Translations under genes and position numbers: made by a program
Assembly: GCA_012519205.1 (NCBI GenBank)
Contig: JAAYQR010000027.1
Location: 142,546 to 206,545 of the forward strand
Direction: 5' to 3'
Length of the DNA stretch: 64,000 nucleotides
From: Candidatus Epulonipiscium sp.
GTDB taxonomy: Bacteria; Bacillota; Clostridia; Lachnospirales; Defluviitaleaceae
Notes under the pieces: generated by a model
Told to the model about the DNA's origin: nothing
The model's database searches: none
The model's input: only the letters and a program-made list of their open reading frames with translations
Shown: positions 1 through 8,580 of the stretch, in pieces
Numbering within the stretch: position 1 is the stretch's first letter
How the letters are laid out: every line of letters starts with the position of its first letter

Positions 1-935
1 TTATTAGAACCTAATACATCTTTGATTTTTAGTTCTACCAGTTTTTCAATTTGATCCCTTGCAGCACCAAGATATTTTCTTGGGTCAAATTCAGCTGGGT
101 TTTCACCAAATACTTCGCGAACAGCTGCTGTCATAGCAAGTCTTATATCTGTATCCATATTGATTTTACATACGGACATGGAAGCTGCTTTTCTTAACAT
201 TTCATTTGGAACACCCGCAGCCCCTTGGATTTTTCCGCCATATTTATTGCAGGTTGCAACAGAAGCAGCATCAACAGAAGAAGCACCATGAAGTACAATT
301 GGGAAGTTGTGGATTCCTGCAGCTTCTAATTTAGCTGTAATAGTTTCTAGACGGTCAAAATCTAATTTTGCCTCGCCTTTAAATTTATAAGCTCCGTGGC
401 TTGTACCAATAGCTATTGCTAAAGAATCAACCCCTGTTCTTTGTACAAAGTCAACAGCTTGGTCTGGATCGGTATATGTAGCATCTTCAGCAGATACACT
501 TACATCATCTTCAACCCCTGCTAATTTTCCTAATTCAGCTTCAACTACTACCCCTCTTGCATGGGCATATTCTACAACTTCTTTAGTTTTTGCCACGTTG
601 GTTTCATAATCATAATGGGAACCGTCAAACATAACGGAAGTAAATCCTGCATCGATTACTTCTTTAACAGTCTCAAGATCAGGACCATGGTCCAGATGAA
701 GAGCAATGTCAATCCCTGTTTCTTCGATTGCAGCATCAACCATTCCCTTTAAGTATCCAGGGCCTGCATATTTTAGGGCACTTTTAGATACTTGAAGAAT
801 TACAGGAGACTTAAGACTTCCTGCAGCACGGGTAATTGCTTGGACAATTTCCATGTTGTTGATGTTAAAAGCACCGATAGCATATTTTCCTTCGAATGCC
901 TTATTAAACATTTCTTTTGTTGTTACTAATGCCAT
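1..935 (-). CDS. fba: Class II fructose-1,6-bisphosphate aldolase (3' end cut by window edge)
   Basis: Glycolytic and gluconeogenic enzyme that reversibly cleaves fructose 1,6-bisphosphate into dihydroxyacetone phosphate and glyceraldehyde 3-phosphate in the cytoplasm. Translating the minus strand from the ATG at 935 gives about 311 residues with no internal stop. The class II zinc motif HLDHG is at residues 80-84, and a second conserved motif, HGASS, lies in the second half. A ribosome binding site (AAAGGTGGAG on the minus strand) precedes the ATG. The reading frame is still open at base 1, so only a few C-terminal residues are missing. It is transcribed away from the phosphate-transport genes. 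Confidence 0.95.
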   Translation of the reverse strand, partial: MALVTTKEMFNKAFEGKYAIGAFNINNMEIVQAITRAAGSLKSPVILQVSKSALKYAGPGYLKGMVDAAIEETGIDIALHLDHGPDLETVKEVIDAGFTSVMFDGSHYDYETNVAKTKEVVEYAHARGVVVEAELGKLAGVEDDVSVSAEDATYTDPDQAVDFVQRTGVDSLAIAIGTSHGAYKFKGEAKLDFDRLETITAKLEAAGIHNFPIVLHGASSVDAASVATCNKYGGKIQGAAGVPNEMLRKAASMSVCKINMDTDIRLAMTAAVREVFGENPAEFDPRKYLGAARDQIEKLVELKIKDVLGSN

Positions 936-1227
936 TTTTACTCCACCTTTCAAAAGATTAATAATACATAGACCAATTACTCCTTAACTATTATAATGGT
1001 TAGCAGTGGATATTACAACAACTTTAGGGTTAGTTTTAGTTAAAAAAACAACAATCAACTAAAAGCTTATAAGGATGTCTTCATAATTTACCATATATAA
1101 TAGATTAAATCATATTATAGCACAATATACAAAAATTTACAATTGACTAAATAATAATAAAGTGATTAACAAAACATATTTTTGTGTTATATTAAATGTA
1201 GCAATTATTCACAGAAGGGGTGCTATT
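936..1227. other. Divergent intergenic region
   Basis: AT-rich spacer between the aldolase (leftward) and the DUF47/PiT pair (rightward). A weak promoter-like pair for the rightward genes is TTAACA at 1166-1171 and TATATT at 1188-1193, spaced by 16. I see no structured RNA or other gene here. Confidence 0.5.
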
Positions 1228-1881
1228 ATGGGATTATTTAAAAGAGAGCGGAGAATACTAGATCTTATGAACCAGCATATGGCAGCTGTTCTAGAGTGCA
1301 ATGAGTTATTTATCCATGCCTTAGATGAACTAAACTGCAAAGGATTAAACCCTGAAATCGAAAAAATGGCTAAAGAGGTAGATAGAGCAGAAGCTAAAGC
1401 AGACAGTATTCGTCATGAAATTATTCAATCCCTCCTAAAGGGGGCATTGCTTCCTGAATCAAGACGGGAGATTTTAAAACTCATTGAATTAATAGACGAT
1501 ATTGCAAACAAATGTGAGGAAACAATTAAGCAGATTTTCCTCCAACAAATCGAATTTTTCGATGAACTTAAACCTGCTATAGGGGAAATAAATAGTAAAA
1601 CGAAGATTCAGTTAAAATATCTTAAGGAATTAATCAACGATATTTTTAACAATTTCCATCAATTGGAAACAAATCATAAAAAACTTGTTAAAATTGCAAA
1701 ATTAGAGTCGGAGATTGATGAAATAGAATACAATGCAATACGTACACTTTTTAGAATGGATATAGAGTTAGCAAAGAAGAATCAAATTAAAACTATAATT
1801 TCTGATATAGCAGATATATCGGATGTAGGAGAAGATATATCCGATATGCTAGAAATGATTATGGTATTAAGAAAGGTATGA
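1228..1881 (+). CDS. PhoU-like DUF47 phosphate transport regulator
   Basis: A 217-residue, all-helical, charged protein of the DUF47/PhoU-like family (TIGR00153), which in many bacteria and archaea is encoded directly beside a PiT phosphate permease and is thought to modulate it. The start is placed at the ATG at 1228, behind AGAAGGGGTG, rather than at an upstream in-frame start at 1162 that lacks a ribosome binding site. The stop overlaps the start of the permease gene (ATGA), so the two are translationally coupled. No catalytic site is expected. The function is known only by family and context. Confidence 0.88.
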   Translation: MGLFKRERRILDLMNQHMAAVLECNELFIHALDELNCKGLNPEIEKMAKEVDRAEAKADSIRHEIIQSLLKGALLPESRREILKLIELIDDIANKCEETIKQIFLQQIEFFDELKPAIGEINSKTKIQLKYLKELINDIFNNFHQLETNHKKLVKIAKLESEIDEIEYNAIRTLFRMDIELAKKNQIKTIISDIADISDVGEDISDMLEMIMVLRKV

Positions 1882-2831
1882 TAATCATGATATCACCTTC
1901 AGTTATTTCAGGGGCGGTGTTAGGATGGGCTTTGGGTAGCAATGGCGCTTCTAGTTGTTTTGCCGTTGCTGTATCCACAAGAAAGGTAAAATATAAAACA
2001 GCTATAATACTAACAGCAGTATTTGTGATAGTAGGGGCTTTCCTAGAAGGAGCAAGAGGGCTCTCTAAGGTAAGCACCTATTCTTATAACAGCGGTATAA
2101 ACACAGAAATGCAAGCCTTTTTGGCTATGTTAGCCGCAGCTATTACAGTGACAATTATGACTATGTTTCGCCTACCCGTATCTACTTCACAGGCCGTTAT
2201 AGGGGCAATTATAGGTGGTGCAATAATAAATGGAAGAGCAGATTTTTCCGAAGGGATTAAATTTTTTACGGCATGGCTTACTACCCCTTTTACAGCTGCC
2301 ATTCTCGCCTTCATCTTATACAAAATCTTTGAGAGATATATAGAAAAAAGAATTAAGAATTATGGGATATACGATAATATTATTAGGATTACGTATTATG
2401 TATCAGGTATTTTTGCTGCATATTCCTTAGGGGGAAATAGTGTTGCCAATGCAACTGCCATATACACAGGAAATATAAATATATTAACTACTAAGGAGGC
2501 CTTGTTAATCGGGGGCATAACAATGGCTATTGGGGTAATCACCTACAGTAAGGGTGTAATGAAGACAGTAGGGGAGAACCTAGTGACTCTTTCGCCGATA
2601 TCTGGTTTAATCTCTGTAATTGCATCAGCTATGACAGTCTTTATTTTTGTCAAAATAGGAATACCTGTACCGACTTCCCAAGCTGTGGTAGGTGCCATAG
2701 TAGGTATTGGTCTTGTAAAAGGAGTAAACACCATAAGCTTTAAAACAGTCCGTAATATTTTAATGGGTTGGTTTGGAACCCCTACAATTGCAGGAATAAT
2801 AAGTCTTTTGCTATTTTTTAAGTTCTCATAA
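1878..2831 (+). CDS. pit: Inorganic phosphate transporter, PiT family
   Basis: A 317-residue polytopic membrane protein of the PiT (PHO4) family, which imports phosphate with a cation. It shows the internal duplication of the family: a motif ending in PVSTSQAVIGAI near residue 105 is echoed as PVPTSQAVVGAI near residue 270. The start overlaps the stop of the upstream DUF47 gene by four bases. The length is at the short end for bacterial PiT proteins, with a reduced central loop. The pair forms a two-gene operon. Confidence 0.92.
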   Translation: MIIMISPSVISGAVLGWALGSNGASSCFAVAVSTRKVKYKTAIILTAVFVIVGAFLEGARGLSKVSTYSYNSGINTEMQAFLAMLAAAITVTIMTMFRLPVSTSQAVIGAIIGGAIINGRADFSEGIKFFTAWLTTPFTAAILAFILYKIFERYIEKRIKNYGIYDNIIRITYYVSGIFAAYSLGGNSVANATAIYTGNINILTTKEALLIGGITMAIGVITYSKGVMKTVGENLVTLSPISGLISVIASAMTVFIFVKIGIPVPTSQAVVGAIVGIGLVKGVNTISFKTVRNILMGWFGTPTIAGIISLLLFFKFS

Positions 2832-2862
2832 ATCTTTATAAGAGCTAAGAAAGGATAAGCCT

Positions 2863-3320
2863 ATGATTTTTTTAGTAATAATTATCGGCATAATTATATT
2901 AGATCAATATACAAAGAAAATTGCCCTACAAAACTTATATGAAGGGAAATATTATCCTATATTCGATAATAAAATCCATTTAACAATTCATAAGAATAAA
3001 GGGGCAGCGTTGAATTTATTTGAAAGATTTCCAAGGACTATAAAGATAATTACAATTCCCCCCATTATTGGTCTTGTATTATACATTCTAAAACTAATTA
3101 AGGGCAAAGGATTTGTTTTGACAAAATTAGCTGTAGGATTTATCATAGGAGGTGGGATAGGAAACTTAATAGACAGAATAAAAAAAGGCCATGTGGTGGA
3201 TTTTTTTATTTCAATTTTAAAAGATGCCCTATTTTCAATATTGCGGATATATTCATCATCCTGGGAGCGATACTTTTACAAATCTTAATTTTTATCAAGA
3301 AGTTTCCGATTGGAAAATAA
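2863..3320 (+). pseudogene. lspA: Lipoprotein signal peptidase II, frameshifted
   Basis: Signal peptidase II removes signal peptides from lipid-modified prolipoproteins in the membrane. The first frame gives an LspA N-terminus and the conserved GNLIDRIKKGHVVDFF, then reads into unrelated sequence and stops at 3288. The expected second catalytic block, FNIADIFIILG, is present in another frame that stays open to a TAA at 3318-3320. Adding one T to the T7 run at 3201-3207 joins the halves into a protein of about 152 residues, the normal length. Both catalytic aspartates would then be present. Sequence error or a recent mutation are both possible. Confidence 0.85.
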
Positions 3321-3345
3321 TACCTTAATAGGTGGGGGGGGTATA

Positions 3346-4431
3346 ATGGCGGAGGAGTTTAAACAAATAATTTCTGCAGCGGATTTAAAACCCGGCATGA
3401 TTTTAGCAGAAGATGTGTTTAGTTTGACAGGGTTGCGACTTCTTGTCGGAGGAACTGAGCTTAATGAAAAAAATATAAATAAACTTAGGATATATAATAT
3501 CGATTATGTTTTTATTAATGAGAAAGTATCCATTGGATATATGCGAAGAGAGCCTAAAGAGGTAGATAGCAGAAGCATCAAAAAGGCAGAAGCCTTTAAT
3601 ACTTTTAAATCCTCCTATGAAACCAATTTAGATGCCCTCCATAATCATATAATGGATATAGGTGAAGGTAAAACCATAAACATATCGGAACTGTTTACCA
3701 TGAGCAAGGATATGATAGATATACTAGAATCAAAAAGCGATATATTTGCCTTTCTCCATAATCTAAGATCCGGTGATGATTATACCTATACTCACTCAGT
3801 AAATGTTTCCTTGCTTTGTAATATATTTGGGCAATGGTTAGGCATCTATGGGGAAGAGCTTAAGAATCTAACCGTGGCAGGATTAATCCACGATATCGGA
3901 AAAACAAAAATTGATACTAAGATATTAAATAAACCGGGGAAATTAACACCAGAAGAGTTTGAGGAAATCAAAAAACATACAATCTATGGATTTAGAATGA
4001 TAGAAAGTCAGGACATACATAATGATATAAAAATGGCAGTCTTAATGCACCATGAAAAATATGATGGAACAGGATATCCCCTAGGGGCAAGAGAAAACCA
4101 AATAAATGATTTTGCAAAAATCGTAGCCATAGCAGATATCTATGATGCTATGACCTCTGATAGATCATATAGAGAACGATTTTGCCCCTTTAAAGTGATT
4201 GAAACTTTTGAACAGGAGGCTTATGGAAAACTAGATACTAAGTTTCTTCTTTCATTTTTGAAAAATATTGCATATAATTATTTGAATTGTTGGGTGAGGT
4301 TATCCACCGGTGAAGAGGGGGAGATTATGTTCATCAATTCTAATAATCTATCTAGACCAATTGTGCGGGTAGACAATGCGTTGGTGGATTTAAGGGATGA
4401 AAGGGATTTATTTATTGATGAAATAATATAA
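3346..4431 (+). CDS. HD-GYP domain cyclic-di-GMP phosphodiesterase
   Basis: A 361-residue cytosolic protein with an N-terminal DUF3391-like segment (about residues 8-65) and a C-terminal HD-GYP domain. HD-GYP proteins hydrolyse cyclic di-GMP or related cyclic dinucleotides. The metal-binding HD pair is at residues 182-183, HHEKYDGTGYP follows at about 235-245, and the GYP signature is intact. The ATG at 3346 is chosen because it follows a very strong G-rich ribosome binding site (3331-3341). An in-frame TTG at 3310 has no such site. No receiver or membrane sensor domain is fused. It may affect motility or exopolysaccharide output, but no target is visible. Confidence 0.88.
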   Translation: MAEEFKQIISAADLKPGMILAEDVFSLTGLRLLVGGTELNEKNINKLRIYNIDYVFINEKVSIGYMRREPKEVDSRSIKKAEAFNTFKSSYETNLDALHNHIMDIGEGKTINISELFTMSKDMIDILESKSDIFAFLHNLRSGDDYTYTHSVNVSLLCNIFGQWLGIYGEELKNLTVAGLIHDIGKTKIDTKILNKPGKLTPEEFEEIKKHTIYGFRMIESQDIHNDIKMAVLMHHEKYDGTGYPLGARENQINDFAKIVAIADIYDAMTSDRSYRERFCPFKVIETFEQEAYGKLDTKFLLSFLKNIAYNYLNCWVRLSTGEEGEIMFINSNNLSRPIVRVDNALVDLRDERDLFIDEII

Positions 4432-4487
4432 AAGTTATATGCTTCTTGTTATTGAATAAAAAGGAAAAGCCTAAATTTATAAATGAC

Positions 4488-4515
4488 TTGATTTTTTAGT
4501 GAAATATGATATAAT
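4488..4515 (+). promoter_or_regulatory. Promoter of 6S RNA
   Basis: TTGATT at 4488-4493 and a perfect TATAAT at 4510-4515 with a 16-base spacer, placed just before the 5' end of the 6S RNA. Confidence 0.7.
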
Positions 4516-4521
4516 AAATTT

Positions 4522-4763
4522 ACAAATAAACGATATGTTTCCTGAGGTGTTCGACAAACCTGTTATTTTGAACCTACACTTTTTGATCGGGAATTCCATA
4601 TTTTAGAGTGGATGTCAGGCCTTAAGTAATTCCCTTTGGGCGAAGGAAGGCAAATATTCTAATGAGAATACCCACCTAGCTGGGGCTAGGGCATCAAAAT
4701 ACAGGGAAACGGCATTTTGGGTCATAACTTAATTAAAAATACCTGCTTAGCAGGTATTTTTTT
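4522..4763 (+). ncRNA. ssrS: 6S RNA
   Basis: 6S RNA binds the housekeeping RNA polymerase holoenzyme and mimics an open promoter. The 5' part contains CCTGAGGTGTTCG (4541-4553), matching the conserved 5' arm of 6S RNA. The 3' part contains GGGCATC followed by CAGGGAAAC, which pairs with GTTTCCTG to form the terminal closing stem. An internal arm is visible: GGGAATT near 4590 pairs with AATTCCC near 4630. A strong promoter lies upstream and an intrinsic terminator at 4737-4763. Exact processed ends cannot be read from sequence. Confidence 0.82.
4737..4763. terminator. Intrinsic terminator after 6S RNA, probably bidirectional
   Basis: Hairpin AAATACCTG / CAGGTATTT with loop CTTAG and a T run on the plus strand. 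An A run on the 5' side lets it also serve the minus-strand GAF gene that ends at 4780. Confidence 0.85.
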
Positions 4764-4779
4764 GTGGTTTTATATATTT

Positions 4780-6702
4780 TTATGAGAATAATCTCTTAAA
4801 CTCCTCTAAGGAGAAAAAATCCTTCTTGTATTTATAAATTGATAAATCATATTCCTTAGGAAGTAGGAGATTTAAGTCTTCAGAGTTAGAACTTTCAAAG
4901 GCAACTATAAATACATCGGTTTTTGAAATCGGGTAAAAGTGTTTAAACTGTTCTATAAATACATCGGGAAGTTTTATCTCATTAAATGAAAAACTGTTAC
5001 TGTGTATATGAATTATTTCTAAATCCATAAATAATTCTTCTGCTTCAACAATATACGACTCCAAATCCTTAAAGAGTATATTTTGATGGTTAGGAGATAG
5101 GAGGTTGCTTTGAACTTCCATTTGATTTAAATGGTACAATACAGGAGCAATATGGTTAGCAATGGTATCTACAATAAGCACACTTTCTTGGTCTGAAATG
5201 ATGGTTTCAGAAAACTCAAAGATTGCTATAACGCCTAATAATTCAGTTTCAATCCTCTCAATACAAATTGGAACAAAAAGGGCTCCACTTCCGCAATCTA
5301 AGCAATCAGACAACTCCTTAGGAAGCAATACTGGAAGTTGATCCTTACTATTAACAATAAAATGCTCTCCTTCTATCAAACAAGACATATTTTCAGTTAA
5401 GGTAAAGATCTGAGGGCAGTTTTTCATGCCAATGGATTCTAAGATTTTAAAGTTACTATGAGAGGCATCCGATAAGGCTAAAAAACCTTTTTTTATCCCA
5501 AAGGAAATATGTAGGGTACTTAGAATTAAGCGGGATAACTGATCAACTGTAGAGGCACTGTTTATATTTTTCATTAGATGATTAAGAGAAACTAAACGGT
5601 CAAATTTATTTTGCAATAATGCCTTTTGTTCATTGGTTTCATTAAAGTACTTAGCATTGGATAAAGCTATATATGTTGAGGAGGCAAGGCTTTCAATTAA
5701 TTCAAAAATTCCTTTATTATAGGGCTTTTCTGTAATACTTTCTCCTAAGGTTACAAAGCCTAGCAACTTGCCGTTTTTTATAAGAAGTACTATATATGAA
5801 GGATTAAGGAGAGGCATTATGTCTTGTATATTGTTAAAAAAGCTATTGAAAAATGCAGCATCCTCTAAATTATTCATATCCAAAATAGGCTTCATTCTAT
5901 CTAGATGGTAATCGTGGGTGGGATATACGGATAACACAAAGTTATTATTGGGATTAAAAGTATCTTTCATTCCTCGGAGGGTAAAACATTCCCCCTTATC
6001 ATCATATAAAAAGAAGGATGTAATGGAACTTTGGGTAAGTTCTGAAAAGACGTCTATAGAAAGACTATAAAGATTAGATAGATTAAGCTCGCTAAGGAGA
6101 ACTTTAGAAGACTGATTAATTGCAAAGAGGTTGAATATCTTTTCATCTAATTCTAATTTGGCCTCATGAAGGTCTTGATAACTCTTGTAATTAGAAAGAG
6201 ATGTGCTAAATAGCTGCATAAGGGCTTCAGCGATAATATAATCATCCTGTCCAAATTCAGGGTTGTTTTCTATACGATTAGTCAGTATAAACCCGTATAA
6301 TTCATCCTCTACGATTAAAGGGACCCCGAGGCGAGAGGGAAATGCATAAAGTAAATCCTTAGGGAGGAAACGTTCCAAATCCTCTTCTTTTAGAATATGT
6401 CCATGAAAAGTAGCAATCATATCATAATTATTATCAAAAGGTATTGTATATGAGTTTAGATCAAAGCCTTTTGATTTTGTTAGGACATACTGATCGGATT
6501 TTTTTGCAAATACTGCAATTTGATCCACTATAAGAAGTTCATTTAAAAAGTCATAGATATAATCTAGTATTTGCTCATAACTAAATCTCTGGGAAAAAAA
6601 CTGTATAGCATGAATCAATCCCGTATATCGATACAATTGGTTTGTAATTTGTTGAGAATCTTTTTGCTTGTTTACCTTGTATAAAATCTCATCATAATTC
6701 AT
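4780..6702 (-). CDS. GAF-domain protein without a recognisable output domain
   Basis: A cytosolic protein of about 640 residues. Two regions look like GAF sensor domains (about residues 45-180 and 375-535), joined by a third globular stretch that may be another GAF unit. GAF domains bind small ligands or mediate dimerisation. No histidine kinase, GGDEF, EAL or DNA-binding signature is visible. The ATG at 6702 is preferred over an in-frame TTG at 6708 because of its spacing from AGGGGGCAGG. It lies 31 bases behind the DUF342 gene and probably shares its transcript. Function is not established. Confidence 0.6.
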   Translation of the reverse strand: MNYDEILYKVNKQKDSQQITNQLYRYTGLIHAIQFFSQRFSYEQILDYIYDFLNELLIVDQIAVFAKKSDQYVLTKSKGFDLNSYTIPFDNNYDMIATFHGHILKEEDLERFLPKDLLYAFPSRLGVPLIVEDELYGFILTNRIENNPEFGQDDYIIAEALMQLFSTSLSNYKSYQDLHEAKLELDEKIFNLFAINQSSKVLLSELNLSNLYSLSIDVFSELTQSSITSFFLYDDKGECFTLRGMKDTFNPNNNFVLSVYPTHDYHLDRMKPILDMNNLEDAAFFNSFFNNIQDIMPLLNPSYIVLLIKNGKLLGFVTLGESITEKPYNKGIFELIESLASSTYIALSNAKYFNETNEQKALLQNKFDRLVSLNHLMKNINSASTVDQLSRLILSTLHISFGIKKGFLALSDASHSNFKILESIGMKNCPQIFTLTENMSCLIEGEHFIVNSKDQLPVLLPKELSDCLDCGSGALFVPICIERIETELLGVIAIFEFSETIISDQESVLIVDTIANHIAPVLYHLNQMEVQSNLLSPNHQNILFKDLESYIVEAEELFMDLEIIHIHSNSFSFNEIKLPDVFIEQFKHFYPISKTDVFIVAFESSNSEDLNLLLPKEYDLSIYKYKKDFFSLEEFKRLFS

Positions 6703-6733
6703 ATACAACCTGCCCCCTAATATAAGTAAGTAT

Positions 6734-8332
6734 TTATTCTGATCTTAATTCATTGTCAAGGAGATAATAAGTTATAGGACCTCTTTCCTCATCAATAATT
6801 CTTTTGATGTGATTTCTAATAGTTAAAGTAGTATTTCCATGAATTTGGCCTGCAACGGAAATTTCACCCTCACCCTTTGTACGTAAATAAGATATATATT
6901 TTTTCCTTTCTGAATGCAATTTCTTAAGATCTTCCCTTAAAATTGCAAATTCCCTGGTTATCTTTTTTTGTTCGAATTTCTGACTGTCGGATAGATTTTC
7001 ACTTCCCCTATAAATAGCTAATTTATGCTTGAAATCAACTAATTTTTCATTCATTTCTTTGATGGATGCATTTATTTCATCAAATCTGTCTTTAAACTCT
7101 CTACGATTAAAGCCCTGTAAGGTTATGGTCGTAGGGATATAGGTACGGTTGCCTACTTCATTAACAACAACTTTAATCTCAGCATCAATATTACCGCCGA
7201 TGATTCTGCTGCTTCTAGACTCGAAGATAACCTGTTTTGCCTTGATATTGCAATTAATGGCATAAAACCCAATGTGTACCGTTCCTTCACATTCTATGGT
7301 ACATTCAGAAGCAAATTTAGTAAATAAATCTTGTTTGCAGAATATACGGGCTTTGTTTTTCCCTGCAATTCCGCCGCGAATATAAATACAGCCATCCTTA
7401 CTTTGGATATTTTCTACTCCACCAACTCCCATATCACCTAAGACTTCAATATCATTTTTGGCTTTAACTGAAAAGTTATCTTCAATAGAACCCCTTATAT
7501 TGATAAAACCGTCAAAGTTGATATTACCGGTCTCAAAAGAAACATCCCCATCAATTTCAAGATAATCATAAACATAGATTACTTCATTCCTGTAAAATAC
7601 AGCACCGGTTTTTTTGGCTACTAATATTGTAACGCCCTTTTCCTTATCATATACTTCTTCTACGGATTGTTTATCATAATGAAGAGGGAACTGTTTGCCA
7701 GATTTTGCAGGAATTTCTTCTCCAAGCACCGATTTGCCTGGTTCGCCGGGGGTAGCATCAATCCTTTCTCCAAGCCAATCCCCCTCACTCACCTTATTAA
7801 TCAAACTTAATTCATAATGGTTAACAGTGCCGTCTTCAGTTAGTGTTGGTTTTGGTTCGATAAGTTCATACATCTTAATCTTAGAGTGTTCACCATTTAC
7901 CGGTAGTTTGCCCTTGGCAATTAGGGTTTTTACCTTTGGCTTTAAGTTATACAATAAGACATCCTGCATAATCCCATATACTACACCTTTTTTCTGAAGG
8001 GCCTCTAAAATTTGTAAAGAAATTTCCTTTCTTTTTGCCCCAACTAAGTCGGAATCTGGTACAAAAAGCGTAATATAGGCTTTAAGATGGTCACTGCTTA
8101 CATCAAGTTCTATTTTTTCCCTTTTGACAGCAAATTTATACATGGGTTGGGGAGCATCTAAAATAGCCCTCCTTAAAGCAAGAAAGTTTACAATCTTAAC
8201 TTGGGGAAAGTCTATCAAAACTTGATTAAATTCATCTAGATTGTAACCAGCTTTAAAAGTTTCTATGTAGAAACCATCTTCTTTTTCAATTAATTGAACA
8301 TAGGGATTTGAATATAAGATTTCAAAATCCAT
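6734..8332 (-). CDS. DUF342 / FapA family protein
   Basis: A 532-residue protein of the DUF342 family, called FapA (flagellar assembly protein A) after a Vibrio member that affects polar flagellar placement. In the Firmicutes its role is poorly defined. The central region has the family's repetitive beta-helix-like pattern (about residues 170-400) including the GEPGKSVLGEEIP motif. A charged coiled-coil segment follows (about 410-480), then another short beta segment. The start at 8332 follows AAGAGGGGGATATT. No flagellar genes are nearby, so a flagellar job is unsupported here. Confidence 0.8.
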   Translation of the reverse strand: MDFEILYSNPYVQLIEKEDGFYIETFKAGYNLDEFNQVLIDFPQVKIVNFLALRRAILDAPQPMYKFAVKREKIELDVSSDHLKAYITLFVPDSDLVGAKRKEISLQILEALQKKGVVYGIMQDVLLYNLKPKVKTLIAKGKLPVNGEHSKIKMYELIEPKPTLTEDGTVNHYELSLINKVSEGDWLGERIDATPGEPGKSVLGEEIPAKSGKQFPLHYDKQSVEEVYDKEKGVTILVAKKTGAVFYRNEVIYVYDYLEIDGDVSFETGNINFDGFINIRGSIEDNFSVKAKNDIEVLGDMGVGGVENIQSKDGCIYIRGGIAGKNKARIFCKQDLFTKFASECTIECEGTVHIGFYAINCNIKAKQVIFESRSSRIIGGNIDAEIKVVVNEVGNRTYIPTTITLQGFNRREFKDRFDEINASIKEMNEKLVDFKHKLAIYRGSENLSDSQKFEQKKITREFAILREDLKKLHSERKKYISYLRTKGEGEISVAGQIHGNTTLTIRNHIKRIIDEERGPITYYLLDNELRSE

Positions 8333-8449
8333 AATATCCCCCTCTTAAAATATAGTTTAATATTATTATATATTAATTTCGAAAATAAATAAACATGTAA
8401 ATATTATTCTTACATTTATTTGTTGTTTTTTAACTATTTTGAACGAGCT

Positions 8450-8457
8450 TTGTCGAA
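8450..8457 (+). promoter_or_regulatory. Possible Spo0A box
   Basis: TTGTCGAA matches the Spo0A-binding consensus and lies about 125 bases upstream of the SpoIID-type gene. An eight-base match can occur by chance, so this is a weak call. Confidence 0.3.
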
Positions 8458-8580
8458 AAAGTCCTTAGGATATTTGAGTCTATTATGTTTACAAAAAATG
8501 GTGCATACATTACCATAAAGTAAACATACATATAAAATATGGACAACTATTTAATCTACGGAAAATAAAGGAGGAAATCT

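Noticed and set aside
561..752. Plus-strand open frame inside the aldolase
   Set aside because: The minus strand encodes a complete, highly conserved aldolase across this stretch; the plus frame has no ribosome site or family signal.
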